Below, in pieces: positions 24,009-31,519 of a DNA stretch of 40,040 nucleotides. How positions within the stretch are numbered: position 1 is the first letter of the stretch; each line of letters starts with the position of its first letter. The notes beneath the pieces are model-generated. The model was not told where the DNA came from. It ran no database searches and was given only the letters and a program-made list of their open reading frames with translations. Position numbers and translations under genes: made by a program. The DNA is from a virus. The stretch lies in IMG/VR virus record IMGVR_UViG_3300023181_000050, positions 1 to 40,040 of that record, one strand, 5' to 3'.

Positions 24009-24773
24009 ATGCCCACCTTGGTGCCCGTACCGTGGCAGCCGTGGCTGTACCTGACCCCGCACACACTGTCGCTGTTCGTGGCTGCTGGGAAACGTCTCGG
24101 CCGAAACATCATCTTCAACAGTGTCCGCTCACCAACCGGAAGCTACCTCGCCACCTGGCGCAGCTACTCCGATGCTGTCTACCTCTGGGACCAGTACCTG
24201 CACCACGGCGGCGCACCCGCATCCAACCCCGACACCGGCCAACGCAACCACCTACGCGGTGCGGCCGGCGACATCATCGGCACCGACGCAACAACTCAGG
24301 CCGCATGTCGTGCGGTCGGTTTGGTGCGCGACCCGAACGAAGCATGGCATTGGAACGACCCCCAGTGGCCGACCATGCCGATCATCGCATCAAACCCTGC
24401 AGCCGCTGGTGGCGGTTCAACACCGATTGGAGACGACAGCATGAGCGCAGCCGATGTAGCAGACCTGAAAGCGTGGATGACTGCAGCTTTGTATGTTCCC
24501 GGGCAGCCGTATACGTGGGCTCAGGCAGCAAATAACAGTGCGGCTGCTGCGGCGGATGCGTTGACGAAACCGTCTCCCGCATCGGGTCAGTTCCGTCCGA
24601 TCGATGTGCTGGTATCGCAGACGGTGGCAACCCTCACCGCGGTGAACAAACTGCCCACAACTGCGAGCTCGGGCGGGAACGGTACCGGCGCATCAACACA
24701 AGACATTGTGGCGGCGCTCAAACCGCTATTCGACGCACTCCCCGCAGCCGTACGCGCCGCAATCATCAAGTAG
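24009..24773 (+). CDS. M15-family peptidase (endolysin or tail-associated lysin)
   Basis: A 254-residue protein with the zinc site of D,D-carboxypeptidase/L-Ala-D-Glu peptidases of family M15: H81-x6-D88 in NHLRGAAGDI and catalytic E111 plus ligand H114 in NEAWHW. It cuts peptide cross-links of peptidoglycan. The rest (about 150-254) is a Ser/Ala-rich linker with a helix, with no recognised wall-binding repeat. The gene lies between minor tail genes rather than in a lysis cassette, so it could be virion-borne and used at entry; it is also the only lysin seen here. ATG 24009 is two bases after the upstream stop. Confidence 0.85.
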   Translation: MPTLVPVPWQPWLYLTPHTLSLFVAAGKRLGRNIIFNSVRSPTGSYLATWRSYSDAVYLWDQYLHHGGAPASNPDTGQRNHLRGAAGDIIGTDATTQAACRAVGLVRDPNEAWHWNDPQWPTMPIIASNPAAAGGGSTPIGDDSMSAADVADLKAWMTAALYVPGQPYTWAQAANNSAAAAADALTKPSPASGQFRPIDVLVSQTVATLTAVNKLPTTASSGGNGTGASTQDIVAALKPLFDALPAAVRAAIIK

Positions 24774-24782
24774 GAGACAACC

Positions 24783-25907
24783 GTGACAAACCTGCAGTGG
24801 ATTGCCACGGAGATGAAAACGGGGAAGGTGATTGCCGACCTTCCCGATCTGGACGGTGATAGCGGCCCGCTCACTGTGAAGCAAACCATCGGCAGGTATG
24901 AGCAGGTCACCGCGGAATTGCCGATCCCGACCGCACCGGAGAACTGGACCCGAGCCACCCTCCAAGGTGGGACAACACTGGTTCTTTTGCAGGACGACGT
25001 GCCGGTGTGGGGCGGGTATATTTCACGCCGCCCACGTGATGCGGGCGACACGGTGCAGTTGTCCCTGATGACGATGGAGGGGTACCTGGACCGTCGCTTT
25101 GTTGGCGACCAGGTGTTCACCGCAACGGGGCAGAACAGCATCATTCAAACGCTGGTGACGAACTATGTTGTGGCCGGGTCGAATGGTGGCATTCCGATGC
25201 GGGTGCAGATCGTGAATGGTGGGGTTGGCACCCTCCGGGATCGCACCTATTTCGACAAGGACGACAAAACCGTGTACTCGGTGATGCAAGACCTGTCCGG
25301 TGTAATTGGCGGCCCTGAGTGGACGATCGGGTGGGAGCACCAGACCAACCCGGAACGGTACACACCAGTTCTCTACATCGGCAACCGCATCGGATCACCT
25401 GTTACGGCGGGGATGGGTGCGAACGCCACGTTTGAGATCCCTGGTGGCATCAACGACTTCTCCCTCGCAGAGGATTTTGGTGCGTCAGCGGGTGCGAACG
25501 ATGTCATGGCGTACTCGTCAGGGCAGGGCGACTCCCGTCCACAGTCGCCGCGACAGGTCTTGACGGACCCTGACCGCCCGACCTTCGAATACAGGTACTC
25601 GCCGTCCACATCTATCTCGGACGTTTCAACGCTAACCAGTCACGCACAGGCGCGGTTGGGTCAGATGTTTGGTGGGTCGAACGTGCTAGCCATGTCCGCG
25701 ATTCTCGACGACTCCCCGAAGCTCGGCACCGATTGGTTCATCGGAGATGACATCGGCTATCAGATCGGCGGGTACGACTCGGATGGTAAAGATACCGTTC
25801 CGTCTGTCCCCGGTGGGCTTGCTGGAATCGCCCGTGCTGTCGGTTGGGAACTCGAAACAAGCGCCACACCGATCATCACACCCATCCTTGCAAGCGCCGA
25901 CCTGTAG
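24783..25907 (+). CDS. Minor tail protein (tail-hub/Tal-like)
   Basis: A 374-residue protein from GTG 24783 after AGGAG. The segments TVKQTIGRYEQVTAELPIPT and TLVLLQDDVPVWGGYISRRP resemble the N-terminal domain of siphophage tail-hub proteins of actinophages, and RDRTYFDKDDKTVYSVMQDL matches the characteristic middle region. It would form the trimeric tip that contacts tape measure and fibre. It is followed at once by the S74 fibre gene. Confidence 0.75.
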   Translation: MTNLQWIATEMKTGKVIADLPDLDGDSGPLTVKQTIGRYEQVTAELPIPTAPENWTRATLQGGTTLVLLQDDVPVWGGYISRRPRDAGDTVQLSLMTMEGYLDRRFVGDQVFTATGQNSIIQTLVTNYVVAGSNGGIPMRVQIVNGGVGTLRDRTYFDKDDKTVYSVMQDLSGVIGGPEWTIGWEHQTNPERYTPVLYIGNRIGSPVTAGMGANATFEIPGGINDFSLAEDFGASAGANDVMAYSSGQGDSRPQSPRQVLTDPDRPTFEYRYSPSTSISDVSTLTSHAQARLGQMFGGSNVLAMSAILDDSPKLGTDWFIGDDIGYQIGGYDSDGKDTVPSVPGGLAGIARAVGWELETSATPIITPILASADL

Positions 25908-25915
25908 GAGAACTG

Positions 25916-26893
25916 ATGCCAAATCCTGGTGATCTTGTTCCCTACGGTGACGACGCGATCGTGCGCCGGCAGGATGACACCAACCGCCGGCTTCGGGAGC
26001 AGGGGTCAGCACGTTCCTTAGCTGCATCGCAAATCGGGTCCGGTGGTCTGCTCATCAACAACGGTGGCTCACTGACCATCTCCGGCACAGGCTCTCTGAA
26101 TGTCGGATCTGGTGCGTTGAACTCGGCCGGGTCGATTTCCGCAGGTACGACAATCAGCGCTGGTGGCAACATCAGCGGTGGTGGATTCAGTACGGCCGGC
26201 GCGATCAGCGGCAATACAGTCTCTGCAGCATCCGTTGGAGCCTCGGGACAAGTGAGCGGCAACACTGGAGTTTTCAATGGCGGCCTGTTCTCCACTGATG
26301 CCTACTCGTTCAACATCACTGGCACTCGCGTTACTGGCTGGCATCAGATCGACGGGCATATCGGAACGGCGTCGTCTTCCGAGAAGTTCAAGACGAACAT
26401 TCGTGATGCTCGGCTGGTCGACAAAGCAGAAGCCATCCTCGGGATTGAATTTGACTACTACAACTACAAAGCCGAGATCGCGAAACGTGATGACCCGTCG
26501 TCCCCCGATTACATCGGCCCTGGCTACCAGGTTCACCAGGAGCTCGGGGCCATCGCGGAACGGCTTCACGAGGCGGGCCTGTGGGAGTTCGTCGTGTACG
26601 AGCGGGACACCGTAACAGAAACCCGTTACAGGGATGTCGAAACGATTGAGATAGACGAGAGCGGCGAAGAGCACACGGTGGTCGTGCAGGAGCCGTACAC
26701 CGTCTATCTCGGAGACACGTTGCGACTGGGATCTGACGGGGAACCAATTCCGTTCGGCATCCACTACGACCTGCTCGGCCTCGCTGCCATCGCTGCAGGC
26801 CAGTACCTGTTCCGCCTGTATAAGGCGCAGCAGGAACAGATCGACGCAAACACCGCGGAGATCAGTGCGCTAAAGCAGCACCTGGGGATTTAG
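25916..26893 (+). CDS. Tail fibre with C-terminal S74 chaperone/autoprotease domain
   Basis: A 325-residue protein. Residues 1-35 are a likely attachment helix, and 40-140 a Gly/Ser/Thr-rich beta-prism-like shaft (SGTGSLNVGSGALNSAGSIS). Residues 150-325 match the intramolecular chaperone domain of family S74: SSEKFKTNI at 154-161 supplies the Ser and Lys used for self-cleavage, then AILGIEFDYY, YQVHQELGAIAERL, PFGIHYDLLGLAAIAAGQYL and a final coiled coil (QQEQIDANTAEISALKQHLG). The domain trims itself after the trimer folds. AGGAG precedes ATG 25916. The last stop interlocks with the minus-strand gene stop (TTAG). Confidence 0.85.
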   Translation: MPNPGDLVPYGDDAIVRRQDDTNRRLREQGSARSLAASQIGSGGLLINNGGSLTISGTGSLNVGSGALNSAGSISAGTTISAGGNISGGGFSTAGAISGNTVSAASVGASGQVSGNTGVFNGGLFSTDAYSFNITGTRVTGWHQIDGHIGTASSSEKFKTNIRDARLVDKAEAILGIEFDYYNYKAEIAKRDDPSSPDYIGPGYQVHQELGAIAERLHEAGLWEFVVYERDTVTETRYRDVETIEIDESGEEHTVVVQEPYTVYLGDTLRLGSDGEPIPFGIHYDLLGLAAIAAGQYLFRLYKAQQEQIDANTAEISALKQHLGI

Positions 26894-27444
26894 GGCTTGT
26901 ACCAGTTGGTGCAGGTGTTGTTTTCGTCGTACGCCTGGCACTGCTCGCCGCCAGCACCGAGCGACTCGCAAGCACTTTCATTCCCGGCCGCATCCACTGC
27001 GTTTGCCTTCGTCCCAGCGGGGCACTTCACAACGCCGCCCGAATTGCTCGAGCTGCGCGACGGTGCTTTCGTTGCGGCTTTTGCTGCAGCATCGGCAGCG
27101 GCCTGAGCTTCTGCAGCGACACGGGCATCCTCCGCAGCTTTCGCATCCGCCGCAGCCTTCGCTTCGGCGGCTGCCTTGTCGACAAGGAACTGCTGATAAG
27201 CGGCTTCGTCAGCAGCGTCCTGTGCCTTCTTCGCAACATCCGCGGCGGCGTACATGTCCTGCTCCATCGCGGACTGTTCAGCAGCATCCTCAGCCGCTGC
27301 AGCAACCTGCGCCTGATGGTCAGCACGCGCCACAGCAAGACCATTCACAACCGTGAACCCGCCCACACCGACAGCACCGAGCACCACCGCGGCAACACCG
27401 ATGCGGATTCGGTTCCGATACTTCGTCAGCTTGGACATGGGCAC
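26890..27444 (-). CDS. Minus-strand membrane-anchored Ala-rich coiled coil with Cys-rich end
   Basis: A 184-residue protein on the opposite strand. After a basic N terminus (KLTKYRNRIR), residues 15-36 form one membrane anchor. Residues 45-128 are an Ala/Glu/Lys/Asp coiled coil, and a Ser-rich linker leads to a 45-residue domain with four cysteines (VKCPAGTK, SACESL, EQCQAY, NTCTNWYKP). The topology places the coiled coil and Cys domain outside the cell. AGGA is seven bases before GTG 27444; ATG 27438 is the alternative. Its stop shares TTAG with the fibre gene stop. Candidate for prophage-expressed surface or exclusion function; homology unknown. Confidence 0.75.
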   Translation of the reverse strand: MPMSKLTKYRNRIRIGVAAVVLGAVGVGGFTVVNGLAVARADHQAQVAAAAEDAAEQSAMEQDMYAAADVAKKAQDAADEAAYQQFLVDKAAAEAKAAADAKAAEDARVAAEAQAAADAAAKAATKAPSRSSSNSGGVVKCPAGTKANAVDAAGNESACESLGAGGEQCQAYDENNTCTNWYKP

Positions 27445-27524
27445 AGATTAATCCTGCCCACCGACAACAGCAACCAATTTCACACTTTGTTCCCGAACTG
27501 GGGCCAAACAGCAAGGGGACCGCC

Positions 27525-28037
27525 ATGTCTGACCCGTTCAGCACTCAGGGGAAGGTTCGGGTTCGCCGCCTGATCGAGACGATGAAAACAAAACCGCTCC
27601 CCATCGTCATGCCCCGGTGGATGCTGTACCTCTTCTACCTGATGTTCGCCCTGCTGGGGGTGACGTTGGCAACCTTCGGGTCAGTGTCGGTGAGGGATAG
27701 CACCCCCGCAGGCTATGTCCTGCCGTACGGTGTCGCGATCTTCATCACCGCCATTGGCGGGGCGATCGGCGCGTACCTGACCCGACACGAGGGCGAACCA
27801 GCGCTACGCAAAATTGCGGTCGAGCTGTGGTTCGTTGTGCTGCTGTTCTCTCTGCTCAGCGTCTACGTGGCGGCATCCGTGGGCCCGTGGGTTCAAGGGG
27901 ACATCGGTAAGGGAACACTCGCCGTCGTTGTCACTATCGCGTCACTCATCCCGTTCACTCGCACCGTGGAACTGAGCAGCACAATCATCACCACCCTCGC
28001 AGTACGTGCGAAGACGAGACAGCAGGACCCCGCATGA
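27525..28037 (+). CDS. Multi-pass membrane protein
   Basis: A 170-residue protein with about four hydrophobic helices: 31-52 (WMLYLFYLMFALLGVTLATF), 66-84 (PYGVAIFITAIGGAIGAYLT), 100-118 (WFVVLLFSLLSVYVAASVG) and 128-145. Ends are basic. AAGGGG precedes ATG 27525. With the next two genes it forms a membrane-protein set after the fibre genes, where actinophages keep lysis genes. A holin or a lysis regulator is likely but not shown; four helices is more than most holins. Confidence 0.7.
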   Translation: MSDPFSTQGKVRVRRLIETMKTKPLPIVMPRWMLYLFYLMFALLGVTLATFGSVSVRDSTPAGYVLPYGVAIFITAIGGAIGAYLTRHEGEPALRKIAVELWFVVLLFSLLSVYVAASVGPWVQGDIGKGTLAVVVTIASLIPFTRTVELSSTIITTLAVRAKTRQQDPA

Positions 28038-28417
28038 TCGCCGCCGCCGCAACAACAGCAGCCAGCGATGGTCTTATCCCGTACCTGCCACTCATCACAA
28101 TCATCGTCGGCGGTGTCATCGCCGGATGTTTCGCCCTCTACCAGATCAAGTTCAAGTCGCGGAAAGACCAGGAGCGTCCTCTGCCCCCGTCGTGGCCTGA
28201 AATGTGGAAGAAGATCAGCGAACTTGACGACAAGTTGAAAGCCGCTGACGAACGCACCGAGAAGCGAGACAAGGCGATCGGCAACATTCTGACGACCATC
28301 GTCGAACAGTGGCCCACTGGTGTGCCTTTCCCCGTGTTCGACCAGGCCGACCTTGAGGTTGTCACCGACATCATGCCCGGTAAATGGGCACGCAGACCCC
28401 GACCCGCAACACCATAA
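28034..28417 (+). CDS. Single-pass membrane protein with coiled coil
   Basis: A 127-residue protein starting in an ATGA overlap. Residues 15-38 (LIPYLPLITIIVGGVIAGCF) form a membrane helix; a basic KFKSRKDQ follows, then a charged helix (MWKKISELDDKLKAADERTE) able to form a coiled coil. Such proteins are common next to holins in actinophages (sometimes annotated as LysB-adjacent or membrane proteins). Role unknown. Confidence 0.68.
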   Translation: MIAAAATTAASDGLIPYLPLITIIVGGVIAGCFALYQIKFKSRKDQERPLPPSWPEMWKKISELDDKLKAADERTEKRDKAIGNILTTIVEQWPTGVPFPVFDQADLEVVTDIMPGKWARRPRPATP

Positions 28418-28428
28418 GGAGCAACAAA

Positions 28429-28668
28429 ATGAGCCACGTATCACCCCCCACCGACACGCCGAACGTTGTCATCGAGTCCCCCCGCGCCAGGAAGATCGCC
28501 TACTCCGCATTCGGTTGGGCATCCCTCGCCGTTGCCGTTGCTGTCGGTGTTGACCTTGCCAGCCCCGCATTCGACATCACCGCATTCACCACCCCCGCAC
28601 TTGCTGGCCTCGGAATCCTCGGTGTCGGTATCGGCTACACGGCCAGCAAGAACACCCCCACCGTATGA
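28429..28668 (+). CDS. Probable holin (79 aa, two membrane helices)
   Basis: From ATG 28429, after AAGGAGC, a 79-residue protein. A polar N terminus (about 24 residues) is followed by two helices (YSAFGWASLAVAVAVGVDLA and ITAFTTPALAGLGILGVGIG) and a short tail. Size and topology match class II holins of actinophages, which would let the peptidase reach the wall. It is the best holin candidate in the window; the neighbouring membrane proteins could alternatively do the job. Confidence 0.62.
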   Translation: MSHVSPPTDTPNVVIESPRARKIAYSAFGWASLAVAVAVGVDLASPAFDITAFTTPALAGLGILGVGIGYTASKNTPTV

Positions 28669-28733
28669 ACCCGACCGAATACGAAGTCCCTGTCGACCCG
28701 GCAGACGAATTCGCGTGCGAGAGCTGCCAGTAA
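28665..28733 (+). CDS. Microprotein (22 aa) with C-terminal CxxC
   Basis: MNPTEYEVPVDPADEF..., 22 residues ending ACESCQ. The ATG overlaps the holin stop (ATGA), and the TAA is followed at once by the ATG of another Cys-rich microprotein. The acidic body and CxxC end suggest metal or redox chemistry; translation is inferred only from the coupled layout. Confidence 0.45.
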   Translation: MNPTEYEVPVDPADEFACESCQ

Positions 28734-28817
28734 ATGTGCGCTTGCCGTCACCACTGCACTGATCCGAACTGTCGCTGCGAACCCGTCTGCGACTACTGCA
28801 CCGACCACAAGGAGTAA
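28734..28817 (+). CDS. Cys/His-rich microprotein (27 aa, seven Cys)
   Basis: MCACRHHCTDPNCRCEPVCD, then YCTDHKE: seven cysteines (2, 4, 8, 13, 15, 19, 22) and three histidines in 27 residues, arranged as CxC, C, CxC, C-x2-C. This density is found in metallothionein-like and zinc-binding peptides. ATG follows the preceding TAA without a gap. The GGAG in its last codons is the ribosome site of the next gene (28821). No family is recognised. Confidence 0.55.
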   Translation: MCACRHHCTDPNCRCEPVCDYCTDHKE

Positions 28818-28820
28818 CCC

Positions 28821-29210
28821 ATGGCTATCACCATTTCGGCCGCTGCTGCCCAAGCTATGGGTGCAGCACTGGCCTCTGACATTGGCGCATCATCGACTAT
28901 CCAGATCTATTCGGGGTCGAAACCTGCGACTGTTGCGACTGCTGCGACGGGCACGCTGTTGGCGACGATCACGATCAGCGGTTCGTACACGTCCTCGGGT
29001 GGTGTGCTGACTGCGGCTGACCCTGCAGCGGTTGCCCCTGTCGCGTCTGGCACGGCGGGGTATTTCCGCATCTCCACATCTGGTGCGGTCGCGAAACTGG
29101 ACGGAACGGTCGGGACGAGCGGCACCGACATGATCCTCGGATCCACGACGATCACCACGGGCGTGAACATTGACCTTGGTGTCCCGACGATCACGGTCCC
29201 GCTCTTGTAG
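28821..29210 (+). CDS. Hypothetical virion-type protein (beta-rich)
   Basis: A 129-residue Ala/Thr/Ser/Gly-rich protein (ITISAAAAQAMGAALASDIG, TIQIYSGSKPATVATAATGT). Similar low-complexity beta proteins occur in actinophage tail-fibre regions and are often annotated as minor tail or hypothetical proteins. AAGGAG precedes ATG 28821. It could decorate the tail tip with the following repeat protein. The function is not established. Confidence 0.6.
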   Translation: MAITISAAAAQAMGAALASDIGASSTIQIYSGSKPATVATAATGTLLATITISGSYTSSGGVLTAADPAAVAPVASGTAGYFRISTSGAVAKLDGTVGTSGTDMILGSTTITTGVNIDLGVPTITVPLL

Positions 29211-29253
29211 CCACACCCTCCATTTACGCCGTTGAACTGTTGGAGGGGAAGTA

Positions 29254-30717
29254 ATGGCCGTCTACAATTTCCCCTCCAACGCACCACTCACACCATCCGG
29301 CACTAACACTGATGTCGGACAGGCGAACCCGCTCTACCTCGGCACGGTCATGCACGCCACCACCACGGGCGTCACCGCAACGGGTGTCCGGTTCTGGGTG
29401 CCCGCAGCAGGTGTGGGCGAAACGATAATCGGGTGCCTGTTCGATGGGGCAACCGGCAGCACGATCCTGGCATCCTCGAGCGGTGTCACAGCAGTGTCCG
29501 GTTGGAACAGTCTCACCTTCACCACCCCCTACTTGCTCACGTCCGGCACTGACGTCGTTGCCACCATCGGAATCACCCCACTGTCCGGGAGTGTCAGCTA
29601 CCCCGCCGTCGCGTCCGTACTCGCCAGTGCCGTAACCGTCACACCCCTGCAAACCCTCGCAACCGGTGGACGATACAGCTACAACGCCGCAACGCCCACC
29701 ATCACCGGGGGCGCACCATCCGGGACATCCACGGCCTGGTACGGCGTGGACATCATCGCCTCCGACGCTGGCGGGCCTGTCACCGGAACTCTCGCCGCGA
29801 AGACACCAACCATCACTGCGGCAATCACCGGCGCAACGAAGAACAACGGGACGCTCACAAGCAAAGTCCCCGTCCTCAAAACGACTTTCACAGGTGCGGC
29901 GAAGAACGCTGGGACTGTCAGCGCGAAGACCCCACTGGTCACCGCATCGATCACCAGCACCGCCACCGCAGTCACCGGGACGATCGCTGCAGCGCTCCCC
30001 GTTGCCACCGCATCACTCGCGGGTGCATCGACCAACGCCGGAACTGTGGCCGCGAGTGCACCAGTAGTCACGAGTTCTGTTGCGGGGATGTCGGTCAACC
30101 CTGGCACACTCACCGGAACGATGCCCACCGAGACGGTTGCGATAACTGCGGCGTCCACCAACAGCGGAACAGTCACCGGAAAAACCCCGACCGTTACCGC
30201 AAGCATCCTCGACACCAGCTCGATCACCGGCAACCTCAACGCCACACTGCCGACCACTCGTGCCACGCTCACGGGCACCCAGAAGAACACGGGCACACTC
30301 GCCGGTAAAACGCCCACAGCGACCGCAGCAATGGCTGGCACCAGTGTGGTCGCTGGAACTCTCGCAGCCACCACACGACCCCTCACAGCGTCTATCGCGG
30401 GCACGATAGCCAACAGCGGCTCACTCACCTCGAGCCTGACGCCACTGACCGCCAGCATTCTCGGAACCGCGTACACACTCGGGATGCTCGCGGCACGACT
30501 GCCACTCATCACCTTCACCGGGGCAGGGACCAGTGGCGTCCTCCGCGACATCAGCCTCACAGCAACACCACTCGCAGACCGGTTCACAGCCACGCCACTA
30601 GCCGACCGGTACGAAACCACAGAACTCGAACCACGGCTACAAGCAACCGAGCTCGCCACTAGATGGACAGCCACACCACTGCCCGACCGATACACCGCCA
30701 CCCCGGAGGAAAACTGA
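29254..30717 (+). CDS. Repeat-built tail fibre/minor tail protein
   Basis: A 487-residue protein. Residues 1-175 form an N-terminal beta-sandwich (VMHATTTGVTATGVRFWVP, SGWNSLTFTTPYLLTSGTDV) like the DUF4082/carbohydrate-type domains. Residues 178-430 consist of about twelve 21-residue units with the pattern GTLAAKTPTITAAITGATKN. The last 55 residues repeat TATPLADR(F/Y) with a period of nine. The body would form a long beta-structured rod. GGAGGGGAA precedes ATG 29254. A role in surface binding is inferred. Unit number may vary by recombination. Confidence 0.75.
   Translation: MAVYNFPSNAPLTPSGTNTDVGQANPLYLGTVMHATTTGVTATGVRFWVPAAGVGETIIGCLFDGATGSTILASSSGVTAVSGWNSLTFTTPYLLTSGTDVVATIGITPLSGSVSYPAVASVLASAVTVTPLQTLATGGRYSYNAATPTITGGAPSGTSTAWYGVDIIASDAGGPVTGTLAAKTPTITAAITGATKNNGTLTSKVPVLKTTFTGAAKNAGTVSAKTPLVTASITSTATAVTGTIAAALPVATASLAGASTNAGTVAASAPVVTSSVAGMSVNPGTLTGTMPTETVAITAASTNSGTVTGKTPTVTASILDTSSITGNLNATLPTTRATLTGTQKNTGTLAGKTPTATAAMAGTSVVAGTLAATTRPLTASIAGTIANSGSLTSSLTPLTASILGTAYTLGMLAARLPLITFTGAGTSGVLRDISLTATPLADRFTATPLADRYETTELEPRLQATELATRWTATPLPDRYTATPEEN
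29785..30540 (+). repeat. Twelve degenerate 63-base coding repeats
   Basis: Units of 21 codons begin with G(T/N/S/M)(L/V/I) and carry TP or LP at position 7-9 and a TAS(I/L) core, for example GTVTGKTPTVTASILDTSS. Units differ in sequence, so the array is old or under diversifying pressure rather than freshly duplicated. Confidence 0.8.
30545..30714 (+). repeat. Nine-residue TATPLADR(F/Y) repeats at the fibre end
   Basis: Five units: TATPLADRF, TATPLADRY, ETTELEPRL, QATELATRW, TATPLPDRY, then TATPEEN. The Arg at position 8 and an aromatic or Leu at position 9 are constant. Short acidic-basic repeats of this kind at the end of a fibre could be a trimerisation or attachment tail. Confidence 0.75.
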
Positions 30718-31046
30718 TGCCCACAAAAGCCATCTACGTCACCCAAGGGAAAAAACGATACGTCGGCGGAACCATCACCGAACGATTCGGCAAAGACATC
30801 AGCGGTGCCACCTACACCGTTGCGATCGGAACCAGCACCGATGTGCCGCCGACAGCAGGATGGGCGGCACCAACCGTCAACACGGCAGGAACATCACCAT
30901 CCAGCCGCGTTCTGAAGGTGCTGATCGAAGCAACCACCCAATACGCCGGCGCACCCATTGTTCCCGGCCGCTACACCATCTGGGGAAACATCACCGACAA
31001 CCCCGAGATCGAACCCATCTACCTACAACGGTTCGACGTCGCATAA
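30717..31046 (+). CDS. Hypothetical tail-associated protein
   Basis: A 109-residue beta-rich protein (KAIYVTQGKKRYVGGTITER, PGRYTIWGNITDNPEIEPIY) that starts in an overlap with the fibre stop (TGATG). GGAGG lies before it. It is the last late gene, followed by the terminator at 31055. Similar small Ig-like proteins follow fibre genes in other actinophages; the role is unknown. Confidence 0.65.
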   Translation: MPTKAIYVTQGKKRYVGGTITERFGKDISGATYTVAIGTSTDVPPTAGWAAPTVNTAGTSPSSRVLKVLIEATTQYAGAPIVPGRYTIWGNITDNPEIEPIYLQRFDVA

Positions 31047-31054
31047 CGAACAAT

Positions 31055-31089
31055 GTCCCGCTCAGTCTTCGGATTGGGCGGGACTTTTT
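31055..31089 (+). terminator. Strong intrinsic terminator of the late operon
   Basis: GTCCCGCTCAGTC (31055-31067) pairs along its whole length (two G-T pairs) with GATTGGGCGGGAC (31072-31084) around a TTCG tetraloop, followed by TTTTT. This is a textbook terminator nine bases after the last late gene. Confidence 0.95.
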
Positions 31090-31333
31090 GCGTTTGCGCC
31101 TGACGTTCAATAAATCAGGCCCAGACTTTACACATCCCCGCAACGTTCAAGAAAACTTGTGACAACCAGTGCGGGTTGATCAGGGGTGGAACAAGTTTGA
31201 GGGGTTGAGTCAGAGGTGGGGGAGTGGTCGCCCCGTAAGCTTGGAAAAAGCACCAGCAGAACCCGATGTGCCCACCATTGTGTACACCGGCTATGGTCTA
31301 GGTGCCGCCGATGCCAGTAAATTACAGGCATCT

Positions 31334-31384
31334 GCCTCTGTAGCTCAATGGAAGAGCAGTTCCGTCCTAAGGAAAGACAGAGGC
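31334..31384 (+). other. Truncated tRNA-Arg(CCU)-like sequence lacking the T arm
   Basis: GCCTCTG (31334-31340) pairs with CAGAGGC (31378-31384) as a 7-base acceptor stem. TA, then GCTC-AATGGAA-GAGC, is a perfect D arm with A14, G18, G19 and A21 in place. The anticodon arm TTCC-GTCCTAA-GGAA has loop anticodon CCT with U33 and A37-A38. Only five bases link it to the 3' acceptor strand and there is no T arm. At 51 bases it cannot be a normal tRNA. It most probably is the attP core acquired from a host tRNA-Arg(CCU); a TTTTCTT run follows. Confidence 0.6.
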
Positions 31385-31462
31385 TTTTCTTGTCCCCAAT
31401 TGTGGGCAATAATTGCCTGTAGATCGTTGTAATTCCGGGCTTTTCACTCACCCGTTAGGTGA

Positions 31463-31489
31463 CACTGGCAAACATATGGTTTGCCAGTG
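31463..31489. repeat. Perfect 11-base inverted repeat upstream of integrase
   Basis: CACTGGCAAAC (31463-31473) and GTTTGCCAGTG (31479-31489) around ATATG; outer GGTGAC and GTCACC (31458-31463, 31493-31498) extend the symmetry. It lies between tRNA-like core and integrase promoter and could be a site for excisionase, integrase or a host bending protein. Confidence 0.7.
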
Positions 31490-31490
31490 G

Positions 31491-31519
31491 TTGTCACCAC
31501 CTTTGTCACCACCTATAGT
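31491..31519 (+). promoter_or_regulatory. Integrase promoter built into arm-type sites
   Basis: TTGTCA (31491-31496) and TATAGT (31514-31519) are separated by 17 bases and each match the sigma-70-type consensus in five of six positions. Both TTGTCACCACC arm repeats lie within it, so integrase bound at its arm sites would block its own promoter. The message would begin near 31526 with a leader of about 175 bases containing a hairpin at 31544-31573. Confidence 0.65.

Noticed and set aside
29679-30746. 355-codon minus-strand frame opposite the repeat fibre gene
   Set aside because: Its Val/Pro/Ala repeats mirror the 63-base repeats of the real gene; no ribosome site.
31334-31384. Functional complete tRNA-Arg gene
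   Set aside because: The T arm is absent and total length is 51 bases, so it cannot be a standard tRNA.
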